DNA of 64,000 nucleotides, taken from Caulobacteraceae bacterium (GTDB taxonomy: Bacteria; Pseudomonadota; Alphaproteobacteria; Caulobacterales; Caulobacteraceae). Where the stretch lies: positions 19,640 to 83,639 of the forward strand of contig CANJRI010000004.1 of the NCBI GenBank assembly GCA_947476555.1, in the 5' to 3' direction. The translations under genes and the position numbers were made by a program. A model generated the notes under the pieces. The model ran no database searches. It was not told where the DNA came from and saw only the letters and a program-made list of their open reading frames with translations. This document shows, piece after piece, positions 52,698 to 62,194 of this stretch (its first letter is position 1; the number at the start of each line of letters is the position of its first letter).

Positions 52698-54887
52698 CTA
52701 CGCCCAGCTTAGATCTGCGTGGCTCAGCGGCAGGCGGCGCACCCGCTTGCCGGTGGCCGCGAAGATGGCGTTGGCCAAAGCCGGGGCGAGGGGCCCAAGG
52801 CCGGGCTCGCCGACCCCGCCCCAGACCTCGCCGCCGGAAGGCGTCAGGTGGACGTCGATCCGCGGCGGCGCATCGGCGAACCTGGCCATCCGATAGTTGT
52901 GGAAGTTGGTTTGCACCGGCGCGCCGTCCTTGATGGTGATCTCGCCCCAGAGGGCGGCCGTCAGGCCCATGATCACCGCGCCCTCCATCTGCTGGGCGAC
53001 GGTGTTGGGATTGGCAACGTGGTAGCAATCGAGCGCGCAGGTCACCCGATCGACGGATAGCTTGCCGTCCTTGGCGACCGTCACCTCGACCACCTGGCCC
53101 GAGACCGAGCCGTACGCCTCGATGATCGCCAGCCCTCGGCCGCGCCCCTTGGGTAGCGGCTTGCCCCAGTCCCCCTTGGTCGCCAGGGCGTCGAGAACGC
53201 CCAGCGCATCCGGGCGTGCGGCCAGCAGCGTGCGGCGGAAGGCGAGGGGGTCCTGGTCGGCGGCATGAGCCATCTCGTCGATGAAGCTCTCGACGAAGAA
53301 GCCGTTCTGCGAGCTGCCGACGCCCCGCCAGAACGACACCGGCACGTGGCTGTTCTTGAGCAGCACGCCGATGTCGCGTGAGGGGAAGGCGTAGAAGCTG
53401 CCCGCGATGCACTCCACAGCCATGGGTTCGCTGGCCACCGAGGTTTGCGGGCCGGGCTTGAGCAGCGACGGCACCGCGACCCTCGCCTGGAACACCGAGG
53501 GCTGGCCCGCCGCATCGAGGGCGGCCTTGAAGCGCACCGCGGCCTGCGGGCGATGGCGGCCGCCGCGGATATCCTGCTCGCGGGTCCAGATCAGCTTGAC
53601 CGGCCGGCCCACCGCCTTCGCGGCCGCGATGGCGTGAAGCAGCTCGTCCGGCGCGCCGCCCCGCCGGCCGAAGCCGCCGCCGACGAAGGCGTTGTGGACA
53701 TAGATGTTCTCCGGCGCGACGCCGGTCTCCTTCGCCGCCGTCTCCAGGACCGCCATCGGCGCCTGGGTGGAGATCCAGACGTCGACCCGGTCGGGCGCCA
53801 GCTGCACGGTGCAGTTCAGCGGCTCCATTGGCGAGTGCGACAGGAACGGCGCCTCGTAGGTCGCCTCCACCAGTTTCGCGCCCGGCGCGGCGAAGGCGGC
53901 TTCGGGCTCGCCCTTCTTCTCGGCGGTGAACATCGGGCCATCGAGAGCGTCGCGCAGGCCCTTGTCGAGATCGGCCTGTTGCACGCCGCCTTGGCCGGCC
54001 GCGTCCCACTGGATCTTCAGGGCGTCGAGGCCCTTCTTGGCGCGCCAATACTTGTCGGCGACGACGACCACCGAGTCCTTCAGCTTCACGACGCCGAGCA
54101 GGCCGGGCAGGGCCTTCAGGCCGCTCTCGTCCACCGCCTTCAGCGAGCCGCCGGCGACAGGCGTCGACCAGACGGCGGCGTAGACCATCCCCGGAACCTG
54201 GGCGTCGATGCCGAACTTCGCCGAGCCGTCCAGCTTGACGGCCGTATCGAGGCGCGGGGTCCACTTGCCGACCAGGCGGTAGTCCCTGGGCGCCCGGATG
54301 CCGGGCTCCTGAGGTAGCTGCACCGCCGCGGCCGCCGCAGCCAGGGCGCCATATTCGACACTGCGGTTGGAGGCGCTGTGCAGGCATTTCCCGCTGGCGA
54401 CCGTGCAGTCGGCGGCGTCCACGTTCCAGCCCTGGGCGGCGGCGACGCGCAGGCGCTCGCGGGCGCTCGCCCCGGCCTGCTGCATCAACTTCACCGAGGT
54501 GCGGACCCCTCGGCTGCCCACGGTCCGCATGCCCTCGTAGAGCTTGCCGCCGGCGCGGGCGTTGCGGTTGGCCGAGGCGTATTCGATCCGCACCTTCGAC
54601 CAGTCGCACTCGAGCTCCTCGGCCACCATCATGGCGAGCGCCGTCGAGGTGCCCTGACCCATCTCCGCATGGGGAATGCGGATGGTCACCGAGTTGTCCG
54701 GCTCTATGACCAGGAAGGCGGTCATTTCCTTGGTCGGGTTGGCGCCGGCGGCCAGGATCGCCGGCTGGATCCCGGCCTTGGCCGGCATCGGCACGCCGAT
54801 GACCAGCCCGCCGGCGGCGGAAAGGCCCGCGAAGACGACGCTGCGGCGGGAGAGGGCGGAGGCTTGCATCAGGGTCATCGGCGTCAT
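52698..54887 (-). CDS. iorB: Isoquinoline 1-oxidoreductase beta-like molybdopterin subunit
   Basis: A 729-residue large subunit of a periplasmic molybdenum hydroxylase. A twin-arginine signal is seen in [16 protein letters not shown]. The aldehyde-oxidase-type cofactor domains follow, with [50 protein letters not shown] and the end [19 protein letters not shown] holding the catalytic Glu. The size, Tat signal and order match IorB-type enzymes, which hydroxylate N-heterocycles or oxidise aldehydes using a cytochrome. The true substrate is not readable. The start overlaps the iorA stop by four bases. Confidence 0.87.
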   Translation of the reverse strand: MTPMTLMQASALSRRSVVFAGLSAAGGLVIGVPMPAKAGIQPAILAAGANPTKEMTAFLVIEPDNSVTIRIPHAEMGQGTSTALAMMVAEELECDWSKVRIEYASANRNARAGGKLYEGMRTVGSRGVRTSVKLMQQAGASARERLRVAAAQGWNVDAADCTVASGKCLHSASNRSVEYGALAAAAAAVQLPQEPGIRAPRDYRLVGKWTPRLDTAVKLDGSAKFGIDAQVPGMVYAAVWSTPVAGGSLKAVDESGLKALPGLLGVVKLKDSVVVVADKYWRAKKGLDALKIQWDAAGQGGVQQADLDKGLRDALDGPMFTAEKKGEPEAAFAAPGAKLVEATYEAPFLSHSPMEPLNCTVQLAPDRVDVWISTQAPMAVLETAAKETGVAPENIYVHNAFVGGGFGRRGGAPDELLHAIAAAKAVGRPVKLIWTREQDIRGGRHRPQAAVRFKAALDAAGQPSVFQARVAVPSLLKPGPQTSVASEPMAVECIAGSFYAFPSRDIGVLLKNSHVPVSFWRGVGSSQNGFFVESFIDEMAHAADQDPLAFRRTLLAARPDALGVLDALATKGDWGKPLPKGRGRGLAIIEAYGSVSGQVVEVTVAKDGKLSVDRVTCALDCYHVANPNTVAQQMEGAVIMGLTAALWGEITIKDGAPVQTNFHNYRMARFADAPPRIDVHLTPSGGEVWGGVGEPGLGPLAPALANAIFAATGKRVRRLPLSHADLSWA

Positions 54888-55339
54888 GCCTTCCTGGCCA
54901 GGGCGGCGGCGCGATGGATCGCCTTCTTCATCCGGGGATAGGCCCCGCAGCGGCAGATGTTGGTGATCTCGCGGTCGATGTCGGCGTCGCTCGGATTGGG
55001 GGTCTTGGTCAGCAGGGCCGCAGCCGCCATGATCTGGCCGGACTGGCAGTAGCCGCACTGCGGCGCGTCTTCGGCCAGCCACGCCTGCTGGACCGGATGC
55101 TTCAGGTCGGTCGATAGGCCCTCGATGGTGGTGATGGCGCCCTTCACCGAGCCGGCGGGGACGACGCATGAACGCACCGGCTTGCTATCGACGTGCACGG
55201 TGCAGGCCCCGCACTGGGCGATCCCGCACCCGAACTTCGTGCCCGTGAGGCCCAGCTCGTCGCGCAGCACCCAGAGCAGCGGCGCGTCCGCCTCCACCTC
55301 GACGTCATGGCGCCGCCCGTTGACCGTAAGCGTGATCAT
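54884..55339 (-). CDS. iorA: Isoquinoline 1-oxidoreductase alpha-like [2Fe-2S] subunit
   Basis: A 151-residue iron-sulfur subunit from ATG 55339. The plant-ferredoxin-type cluster ligands are in [14 protein letters not shown] plus the Cys of RSCVVPAG; the second cluster uses [16 protein letters not shown] and [11 protein letters not shown]. It passes electrons from the molybdenum centre of IorB. There is no signal sequence; such subunits are exported with the large subunit. It is the first gene of the iorAB pair and is coupled to it. Confidence 0.92.
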   Translation of the reverse strand: MITLTVNGRRHDVEVEADAPLLWVLRDELGLTGTKFGCGIAQCGACTVHVDSKPVRSCVVPAGSVKGAITTIEGLSTDLKHPVQQAWLAEDAPQCGYCQSGQIMAAAALLTKTPNPSDADIDREITNICRCGAYPRMKKAIHRAAALARKA

Positions 55340-55417
55340 CTCGGAAAGCCCTCCTGCGCTTGGCGAGCCTAATCCCTCCACGGGGGCCTGCCAACAACGC
55401 GGCGCCTGAAGGCGAAA

Positions 55418-55507
55418 TGGCGGACGGGGTGGGATTCGAACCCACGGTAGGCTTTCACCTACGGCGGTTTTCAAGACCGCTGCCTTAAACCACTCGGCCA
55501 CCCGTCC
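55418..55507 (-). tRNA. tRNA-Ser (anticodon TGA)
   Basis: The reverse strand folds as a 90-base class II tRNA. Acceptor arms are GGACGGG and CCCGTCC, discriminator G, encoded CCA. The anticodon stem GCGGT/ACCGC has loop CTTGAAA, giving TGA. A long variable arm GTAGGTGAAAGCCTAC is present. Confidence 0.97.
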
Positions 55508-55559
55508 GGGCCCGGAGCGATGCCACGACGTAGGGGCGGCGCCAACCCGTGAATGGGCG

Positions 55560-57206
55560 TCAATCGGGGGGCAGGGCGTCCAGTTTCTGGCCCACCCGGG
55601 CGATCACCTCTGGCCATCCGCCGTCGCTCGTCTGGCGGAGCAGGCCGAGCGATCGGTACCAGGGCATCCGATCCCCCTCGGCGCCATAGCGCCACTCGGC
55701 GCCGATCGGGATCATCACCAGGCCGGGTCGGCCGATGGCGCCCGCGAGGTGGCAAAGCGCGGTCTGCACGGTGACCACCACATCCATCGCCTGGGTGAGG
55801 CCAGCCAGGTCGTCGAAGTCGTTCAACTCTGCCGCCGGGAACCGGGTGATCGGCCGGGCGAGGACGGCGTCGGTCCGCGCCAGCTCGGCCTCGACGTCCC
55901 CATACTGCAGGCTCACAAACTCACAGTCGCTCCGCGTCAGGAGCGGCATGAGCGTCTCAAGCGGGATCGAGCGGGCGGCCCGGCGGGTCCGAGCCCCGCC
56001 GCCGGTCCAGGACAGGCCGATCCGCAGCCGCGCGCGCTTCGGCCCCAAACGCGTCCACCAGCGTTCGGCAGCCTCGGGGGTTGGACGCAGGTAGGGCTCG
56101 CCCGAAAAGGCGGCCAGATCGCGCCGGAAGGCGGCGCCCAGGCTGCCGATCCCGACAACGCGGTCGAACCGCCCCAGGTCGATCTTAACCTCGCCGGCCT
56201 GGGGGATCACCTCGATCCCCGGCATGGAATGGGAAAGGATCCGGGCCAGCCGCTGCTCGCACAGGACCGTGACGCTCGCGGCGATCGCGCGGAGGTCGGG
56301 GAGGATACCGGCGAACATGATCTCGTCGCCGACGCCCTGCTCACGCACGACCAGGACGCGCTGGCCGCGAAGGTCGTCGGGCGTCGGATCGCGGACCAGA
56401 ATTCCCCTGAGGTGCTCGAGGGTCTGGACGGGCAGGGCGCTGAAGTTCGACAACAGCCAGCGGGCTTCGTAGTCGTCCCAGCCGCCGGCGAAATCGTGCA
56501 TCGCCAGCCGAGCCTCGCCGCGTCGGAACCGCGCCTGGTTGTCCAAAGGATGCGCCGCCAGAGACTCGTCGAGCAGGCCGATCACCTCCTGGTGGCGGCC
56601 CATGCACAGCATCGGCCGAGCCATGTCGGAAAGGATGTCGGCGCGCAGCTCGCCGGAGGCCCGCGCCAGGGCGGCGTCATAGCTCTCCAGGGCCTGCGGC
56701 AGCAGATCGAGGCAGTATTCGGCATATCCCCGGTGCCGCCAGGCCTGCACCAGGCCGTCGTTGCGCGCCAAGGCGGCGTTGGCGGCGGCCAGGGCCTCCC
56801 GCGGCCGATGCAGTTCGATAAGCAGCCTGGCCTTGTTGCTCTGGGCGTGGGCCAGGTTGGGATCGATCGCCAGCCCGCGATCGTAGGCTTCGACCGCCTC
56901 CAGGGTCTGTCCGGAACGATAGAGGGCGTTTCCGCGATCGATGTGAATGCCGGCGTCGGTCGGTGCGGCGGCGATGACCCGGTCGAAACAGGGCAGGGCG
57001 GCGGCGAAGGCGTTCAGCTGCATGAACTGCCGGCCCATCAGGGCCCAGGCAGGGGTGTTGTCGGGGTTCGTCTCAAGAAGCTTCGCGAGGGCCTCGATGG
57101 CGGCCTGCGCCTTGCCGTCCCGCGCGAGCTGGCGCGCCTCATCGTACTGCTGGGCCGGGTCCTGCACGACGCGGGCCTTACGCGATCGGGTGGGAGGGGT
57201 CCACAA
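55560..57206 (-). CDS. TPR protein with glycosyltransferase-9-like C-terminal domain
   Basis: A 548-residue protein. Residues about 15-240 form five or six tetratricopeptide repeats, for example [20 protein letters not shown] and [20 protein letters not shown]. The C-terminal half resembles heptosyltransferase-like GT-B domains, with [39 protein letters not shown] and [19 protein letters not shown]. Such proteins are common in alphaproteobacteria and are linked to protein or surface glycosylation. The start may be TTG 57206 or GTG 57167. It is divergent from rlpA. Confidence 0.82.
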   Translation of the reverse strand: MWTPPTRSRKARVVQDPAQQYDEARQLARDGKAQAAIEALAKLLETNPDNTPAWALMGRQFMQLNAFAAALPCFDRVIAAAPTDAGIHIDRGNALYRSGQTLEAVEAYDRGLAIDPNLAHAQSNKARLLIELHRPREALAAANAALARNDGLVQAWRHRGYAEYCLDLLPQALESYDAALARASGELRADILSDMARPMLCMGRHQEVIGLLDESLAAHPLDNQARFRRGEARLAMHDFAGGWDDYEARWLLSNFSALPVQTLEHLRGILVRDPTPDDLRGQRVLVVREQGVGDEIMFAGILPDLRAIAASVTVLCEQRLARILSHSMPGIEVIPQAGEVKIDLGRFDRVVGIGSLGAAFRRDLAAFSGEPYLRPTPEAAERWWTRLGPKRARLRIGLSWTGGGARTRRAARSIPLETLMPLLTRSDCEFVSLQYGDVEAELARTDAVLARPITRFPAAELNDFDDLAGLTQAMDVVVTVQTALCHLAGAIGRPGLVMIPIGAEWRYGAEGDRMPWYRSLGLLRQTSDGGWPEVIARVGQKLDALPPD

Positions 57207-57253
57207 GGACCTCGTTAACCATGGGACAAACCCACCAGGCGCAGGCTGGTGCG

Positions 57254-58288
57254 ATGCGCAGATTCGCCCAAACCCTGTGCGCCGCCGGGGCGCTGGCCGC
57301 CCTCGGGGCCTGCGCCACCATCGAGCCGCGTTATCCGGCGCAGACCCAGGCTGCGAAAGCCCCGCCAGGCGGCGGGCCTTACAAGGTCGGCAAGCCCTAT
57401 CAGGTCAGCGGGGTCTGGTACGTGCCGCGGGAGCAGCCGGACTACGACGAGGTGGGCGTCGGTTCCTGGTACGGCCCTCAATTCAACCTCAAGCCGACGG
57501 CGAACGGCGAGACGTTCGACATGGACGCCCTCTCGGCCGCCCACACGACGCTGCCTCTGCCGTCGATGGTGGAAGTCACCAACCTGGAAAACGGCCGCCG
57601 GCTTGTGGTCCGGGTGAACGACCGCGGCCCCTTCGTTGGCGACCGGATCATCGATTTGTCCCGCGCCGCCGCGCGGGAGCTCGGCTACGAGCGGGCCGGC
57701 GTCGCCAAGCTGCGGGTGAGATACGTGGGTCGGGCCCCGACCGGGAACGATCCGCCCGTCCGCGAACGCGGGATGCAGTACGCGGCGAAGGTGCTGCCTA
57801 AACTTCCGAAGCCCAGGTTCTCACTGCCCGTGGACGCCGGTGACGTGCTGAAGGCGGCGGGCGCGATCCCGATCCCCCCGCCAGCGGTCGTCGCCGTGGC
57901 TCTGCCGCCGCTGCCGCCGGTCGCGCCGCTGATCACCGAGGCCCTGCCGTCGCTGGCCGCCGCGCCGAAGCCGGCCGAGACCATGACCGCCGAACTGGAG
58001 CCGCCGAAGGTGGAGTTCGAACCGCCGGAGCTGAAGGTCGAAGTCCCGGAGGTCAGCCTTCCGCTGCGCGTCCAGGCCGGCGCGTTCATGAACGAGGGCA
58101 ACGCCCTGCAGGCCGTCCGCGCCCTGGCCGAGGCCGGCCCCGCCGAGATCGAGACCATTAAGCGGAACGGCGTGACGCTGTATCGTGTGGTGCTGCCGGC
58201 GCCCGGCGACGAGGCCGCCGCCTTCGCTCTGCGCGACAAGGTGGCCGCCATCGGCTTCGCGGACGCGCGGGTGGTCAGCCCCTTCTAG
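57254..58288 (+). CDS. rlpA: RlpA-like septal lytic transglycosylase with SPOR domain
   Basis: A 344-residue lipoprotein from ATG 57254. The lipobox is ALGACAT near residue 20. The double-psi beta-barrel domain (about 60-150) has VGSWYGPQFNLKPTANGE, TLPLPSMVEVTNLENGR and VNDRGPFVGDRIIDLS, with the Asp of NDRGPF essential in RlpA. A Pro/Glu-rich linker leads to a C-terminal SPOR domain (about 265-344; LRVQAGAFMNEGNALQAVRA) that binds denuded septal glycan. It acts in cell separation. In this group it commonly precedes tmk. Confidence 0.9.
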   Translation: MRRFAQTLCAAGALAALGACATIEPRYPAQTQAAKAPPGGGPYKVGKPYQVSGVWYVPREQPDYDEVGVGSWYGPQFNLKPTANGETFDMDALSAAHTTLPLPSMVEVTNLENGRRLVVRVNDRGPFVGDRIIDLSRAAARELGYERAGVAKLRVRYVGRAPTGNDPPVRERGMQYAAKVLPKLPKPRFSLPVDAGDVLKAAGAIPIPPPAVVAVALPPLPPVAPLITEALPSLAAAPKPAETMTAELEPPKVEFEPPELKVEVPEVSLPLRVQAGAFMNEGNALQAVRALAEAGPAEIETIKRNGVTLYRVVLPAPGDEAAAFALRDKVAAIGFADARVVSPF

Positions 58289-58294
58289 ACAAAA

Positions 58295-58308
58295 GGCCCG
58301 AACGGGCC
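58295..58308 (+). other. Hairpin between rlpA and tmk
   Basis: GGCCC (58295-58299) and GGGCC (58304-58308) surround loop GAAC, seven bases after the rlpA stop and 11 bases before the tmk start. AAAA precedes it and no T-tract follows in the + direction. It may be a weak pause or part of the tmk translation-start region. Confidence 0.35.
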
Positions 58309-58319
58309 ATCTTGCGGCG

Positions 58320-58955
58320 GTGGCGCGCGGAAGGTTCATCACATTCGAAGGCGGAGAGGGGGGCGGCAAGTCCACCCAGGTGAAACGTCTTGTGGCGCGG
58401 CTGCAGGCGGCCGGGATCACCGTCGTCGCCACCCGTGAACCGGGCGGCTCGCCGGGTGCCGAGGCGATCCGTGAGATCGTGCTGAAAGGCGCGGCGGATC
58501 GCTGGAGTCCGATCACCGAGACGCTGCTGATGTACGCTGCCCGCCGGGACCATATCGAGCGGGTGATCGCCCCGGCCCTGGCGCGGGGCGACTGGGTGGT
58601 CTGCGACCGGTTCGCCGATTCCACTCGCGCCTATCAGGGCGGGGCAGGGGGGGTGGATTCCGGCCTGATCGATGCGCTGGAAGCCGAGGTGCTGGGGGAG
58701 ACGCGACCGGACCTCACCCTGGTCTTCGACTTGCCGCCCGAGGTGGGGCTGGAGCGGGCGCATGCCCGGGCCGGGTCGGAGATGCGTTTCGAATCCAAGG
58801 GGCTGGCCTTCCACGCCCGGCTGCGCGAGGCGTTCGCCGCCATCGCCGCCGGAGAGCCGGAGCGGTGCGCGGTGATCGACGCCACGCGGACGATGGACGA
58901 GGTGGACGGCGAGGTCTGGAGGACCGTATCCGAGCGGCTGGCCGTCCATGCCTGA
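58320..58955 (+). CDS. tmk: Thymidylate kinase
   Basis: Phosphorylates dTMP to dTDP. It has 211 residues from the GTG at 58320. The P-loop GGEGGGKST (residues 11-19) follows the strand RFITFE. REPGGSPGAEAIRE is the nucleobase region and DRFADSTRAYQGG the conserved DR motif. The lid is Arg-containing, as in bacterial enzymes. No clear ribosome site is visible, so the start is not certain. It overlaps holB by eight bases. Confidence 0.93.
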   Translation: MARGRFITFEGGEGGGKSTQVKRLVARLQAAGITVVATREPGGSPGAEAIREIVLKGAADRWSPITETLLMYAARRDHIERVIAPALARGDWVVCDRFADSTRAYQGGAGGVDSGLIDALEAEVLGETRPDLTLVFDLPPEVGLERAHARAGSEMRFESKGLAFHARLREAFAAIAAGEPERCAVIDATRTMDEVDGEVWRTVSERLAVHA

Positions 58956-59940
58956 GGCCGAGGTTCCACATCCCCGCGACGTCTTCGAACTCCAGGGGCA
59001 CGAGGCGGCCGAGGCGTCCTTCGAGGCCGTCCGGGCGCGCGGACGGCTGCACCACGCCTGGCTGCTGACCGGGCCCGAGGGCGTCGGCAAGGCGACCTTC
59101 GCCTATCGCGCCACGCGGCGGCTGTTGGGCGCGGCGCCCGAAGGCCTGCTGGGCTCCGACCCGGGCCACCCCGTGAGCCGGCAGATCGCCGCGCGCAGCC
59201 ACCCGGACCTGCTGGTTCTGGAACGCGAGGGCCCGGACGGCAAGCCGCGAAAGGTGATTCCGGTGGAAGAAGCCCGGCGGCTCTCGGAGTTCTTCTCCAA
59301 ATCGCCGGCCAGCGCGCCCTACCGGGTGGCGATCATCGACGCGGCGGACGACCTGAACGTGAACGCCGCCAACGCCATATTGAAAACGCTTGAGGAGCCG
59401 CCGAAGCGGGGCGTGCTGTTCATGGTCGCCCATTCGCCGGGCCGGCTGCTGGCCACCATCCGCTCGCGCTGCCGCAGGCTGGCCTTTCAGCCCCTGGATC
59501 GCGATGCGGCGGCCGCCTTCGTCCGGGCCCGCGCCGAGGTCAATCCGGAGGAGGCTTTGCGCCTGGCGACCATGGCCGGCGGCGCGCCGGGCCGGGCGCT
59601 GGCGCTGGCCGCATCGCAGGCCCTCGCGGCGGACGACGCGGCCCGCGCCCTGCTGGAGGCCCTGCCGCGCGTTGACGAAAGCATGGCGCTTTCCCTGGCG
59701 GAGAAGTTCCGGGGCGGCGAGGGCGCGGCGCAGTTCGCACTGCTCTTCGACCGACTGGCCGACCGGGTCCACGCCCAGACCGCGGAACGGGCGCGGCAGG
59801 GGGTTGGCGCGCTTGATCCGTGGGCGCGCGCATGGGAGACGCTGCAGCGCCTGCCGCGCGAGGTCGAGGCCCTGAACCTCGACCGCACCGACGCCTTCTT
59901 CACGGCGCTCGGGGAGCTGAAGCAGGCGGCCCAGGCCTGA
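58948..59940 (+). CDS. holB: DNA polymerase III subunit delta'
   Basis: A clamp-loader AAA+ subunit of 330 residues. The modified P-loop is TGPEGVGKAT (residues 41-50); the sensor/Walker B stretch is VAIIDAADDLNVNAANAILK, followed by TLEEPPKRGVLFMVAHSP, a delta' signature with the SRC-like SRCRRLAFQPLD. The zinc cysteines of E. coli HolB are absent, as in many alphaproteobacteria. It lies in the conserved tmk-holB-tatD order. Confidence 0.93.
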   Translation: MPEAEVPHPRDVFELQGHEAAEASFEAVRARGRLHHAWLLTGPEGVGKATFAYRATRRLLGAAPEGLLGSDPGHPVSRQIAARSHPDLLVLEREGPDGKPRKVIPVEEARRLSEFFSKSPASAPYRVAIIDAADDLNVNAANAILKTLEEPPKRGVLFMVAHSPGRLLATIRSRCRRLAFQPLDRDAAAAFVRARAEVNPEEALRLATMAGGAPGRALALAASQALAADDAARALLEALPRVDESMALSLAEKFRGGEGAAQFALLFDRLADRVHAQTAERARQGVGALDPWARAWETLQRLPREVEALNLDRTDAFFTALGELKQAAQA

Positions 59941-59950
59941 GCCCGCACCG

Positions 59951-60727
59951 ATGCTGATCGACAGCCACGTCAACCTGCACGCGCCGCAATTCGACGAGGA
60001 CCGTGAGGCGGTGATCGACCGCGCGCGGGCGGGGGGCGTGCAACTCATGGTCAACATCTGCGACCGGGTCTCGAACTACGCGGCGGTTCGCGAGGTGGCG
60101 CGTCATCCGGACATCTGGGCCACCGTCGGGACCCATCCGCACGAGGCCAAGGAGAACCCCGACCTGGCAGCCCAGACCCTCGTCGACCTGGCCCGGGATC
60201 CCCGGGTGGTCGGCATCGGCGAATGCGGCCTCGACTTCCACTACGACCTCAGCCCGCGAGACATTCAGGCCAAGGTGTTCGCCGCCCATATCGCCGCCGC
60301 GCAGCAAACAGGTCTTCCCCTGGTGGTTCATACCCGCGAGGCCGACGAGACGATGGGCGAGATGCTGGAGGCGGCTCATGCCCGCCGGCCCTTCCGAATC
60401 CTGATGCATTGTTACACCTCGGGTCCCGAGCTTGCCCGGCGGGCCGCGGCCCTGGGGGCCTGGTTTTCCGTGTCCGGCATCGCGACCTTCAAGGCCGCGG
60501 AGGACGTCCGCGAGGTGATCCGCCAGATGCCAGAGGATCGGATCATGGTGGAGACCGACTGCCCCTATCTGGCGCCCGTGCCTTACCGTGGACGACGCAA
60601 CGAGCCTGCCTTTCTGCCCCACGTGCTGGCCAAGCTCGCCGAGGTGCGCGGCTGGAGCCTGGCAGAGGCCGAGACTCGCACGGAGAACGCCTTCTTCGCC
60701 GTGTTCGACAGGATTCCCCGGCCATGA
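59951..60727 (+). CDS. tatD: TatD family metal-dependent hydrolase
   Basis: A 258-residue TIM-barrel protein of the TatD DNase family. Metal-binding residues are seen in GIGECGLDFHYDL (Glu), VVHTREADE (His), LMHCYTSGP (His) and VETDCPYLAPVPYRGRRNEP (Asp). The N-terminal HxH motif is altered: DSHVNLHA has Asn8 where His is usual, though His10 is near. TatD proteins have 3'-5' exonuclease activity and no role in Tat export. It overlaps the next gene by four bases. Confidence 0.9.
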   Translation: MLIDSHVNLHAPQFDEDREAVIDRARAGGVQLMVNICDRVSNYAAVREVARHPDIWATVGTHPHEAKENPDLAAQTLVDLARDPRVVGIGECGLDFHYDLSPRDIQAKVFAAHIAAAQQTGLPLVVHTREADETMGEMLEAAHARRPFRILMHCYTSGPELARRAAALGAWFSVSGIATFKAAEDVREVIRQMPEDRIMVETDCPYLAPVPYRGRRNEPAFLPHVLAKLAEVRGWSLAEAETRTENAFFAVFDRIPRP

Positions 60728-61542
60728 GCGGGGCGCTGGAGGTCACCATCCTGGGCTGCGGCGCCTCGGGCGGCGTGCCGCGCGCGGACGGGGAGTGGGG
60801 CGTCTGCGACCCGGCCAATCCGAGGAACCGGCGCAACCGCTGCTCGCTGCTGGTGCGCCGCAAGGGGCCGGACGCCATGACCAGCGTGGTGGTGGACGCC
60901 TCGCCGGAGTTCCGCCTCCAGACCTCGATGGCCGGGGTAAGACGGCTCGACGCCGTGCTGTTCACCCATGACCACGCCGACCAGGCGCACGGGCTTGACG
61001 ACGTGCGGGCCTTCTTTATCCGGCAGCGCCAGCGGATTCCCTTCTGGATGGACGCCGCGACCGACCGAACCCTGCGCCGGCGTTTCGACTACGCCTTCGA
61101 AGGCGAGGGGGGCTATCCGGCGATCTGCGAGGGCAATCTGATCCCGCCGCACGGCCAAGCCTGGGCGGTGGAGGGGCCCTCCGGGGCGATCCCCGTGGTC
61201 ACCTTCGACCAGGATCATGGCGGGGTGCGCTCGGTGGGGTACCGGTTCGGCGGGGTGGCCTATTCCAGCGACGTGGTGGGCCTGGATGACGCGGCCTTCG
61301 AGGCGCTCAGCGGCCTGGACGTGTGGATCGTGGACTCCCTGCGGCGGGCGCCGCACCCGACGCACTCGCACCTGGCGCAGACCCTGGAGTGGATCGCGCG
61401 GGTGAAACCCAGGCGGGCGATCCTGACCAACATGCATCTCGATCTGGACTACGCCCAGCTTCTCGGGGAATTGCCAAAGGGCGTCGAGCCGGCCCACGAC
61501 GGGCTTTCATTCGAACATCAACTGGGTCCGGAACGCGATTGA
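60724..61542 (+). CDS. MBL-fold metallo-hydrolase (PhnP-like)
   Basis: A 272-residue metallo-beta-lactamase-fold protein. The early motif GCGASGGVPR and CDPANPRNRRNRCSLLV fit the PhnP/PqqB-like group of phosphodiesterases. The metal-binding motif reads FTHDHADQAHG, so the last His of HxHxDH is Gln. Further ligands are in DQDHGG and SDVVGL, and HTH/HLDLDY near the end. The gene starts inside the tatD stop (ATGA) and its stop overlaps purN (TGATG). Its substrate is unknown. Confidence 0.87.
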   Translation: MSGALEVTILGCGASGGVPRADGEWGVCDPANPRNRRNRCSLLVRRKGPDAMTSVVVDASPEFRLQTSMAGVRRLDAVLFTHDHADQAHGLDDVRAFFIRQRQRIPFWMDAATDRTLRRRFDYAFEGEGGYPAICEGNLIPPHGQAWAVEGPSGAIPVVTFDQDHGGVRSVGYRFGGVAYSSDVVGLDDAAFEALSGLDVWIVDSLRRAPHPTHSHLAQTLEWIARVKPRRAILTNMHLDLDYAQLLGELPKGVEPAHDGLSFEHQLGPERD

Positions 61543-62135
61543 TGAAGCTAGGTTTTCTGGCGTCCGGGAACGGCTCAAGCGCCCGCGCCATGGTGGACGC
61601 CATCGCCGCGGGCGAGCTGGCGGCCGAGGCAGGGTTAATGGCCAGCAACAAGCCGTCGGCGCCGGCCTTGGCCTGGGCGCAAGGCCTGGGGATACCGGCG
61701 GTCTGCGTGCCGACGGCGGCCGATCCGGAGGGCGCTGACAAGGCGATCACCGACGCGATGCAGGCGCGCGGCGTCGAGCTGATCGTTCTGTCGGGATACC
61801 TGCGGCGGCTAGGGCCGGTGCTGCTGAGCGCCTACCGCGGCAGGATCCTGAATATCCACCCGGCGCTGCTGCCGGCTTTCGGCGGGGAAGGCATGTATGG
61901 CCGGCGGGTGCATGAAGCGGTGCTGGCGGCCGGCGCGGCTGAAAGCGGCGCGACCATCCACGTCGTCGATGGCGACTACGATAGCGGACCCATCGTGGCG
62001 CAGCGCGCCGTGCCGGTGCTCGCTGGCGATACGCCGGCGGACCTTGAGGGCCGTGTGAAGCTCATGGAGCCGCAGTTCTTCGTGGAAACGATGAAGCGCA
62101 TCGCGAACGGCGAGTTAGGGCTGCCCCGCCGATAA
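61542..62135 (+). CDS. purN: Phosphoribosylglycinamide formyltransferase-like protein
   Basis: A 197-residue formyltransferase. It transfers formyl from 10-formyl-tetrahydrofolate to GAR in purine synthesis. The start MKLGFLASGNGSSARAM corresponds to the substrate loop; RILNIHPALLPAFGGEGMYG carries the catalytic Asn and His, and HVVDGDYDSGPIVAQRAVPV the catalytic Asp. Usually purM and purN are adjacent; purM is not in the window. PurN genes in alphaproteobacteria often differ at the N-terminus like this one. Translation is coupled to the MBL gene. Confidence 0.88.
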   Translation: MKLGFLASGNGSSARAMVDAIAAGELAAEAGLMASNKPSAPALAWAQGLGIPAVCVPTAADPEGADKAITDAMQARGVELIVLSGYLRRLGPVLLSAYRGRILNIHPALLPAFGGEGMYGRRVHEAVLAAGAAESGATIHVVDGDYDSGPIVAQRAVPVLAGDTPADLEGRVKLMEPQFFVETMKRIANGELGLPRR

Positions 62136-62194
62136 CGGACCATATATTTCCGATAATATTCCTTAGGCGCGATACCCCGGACCTTTGCCCCTCC

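Noticed and set aside
55340..55501. N-terminal extension of iorA starting [11 protein letters not shown]
   Set aside because: This segment translates tRNA-Ser(TGA); iorA starts at 55339.
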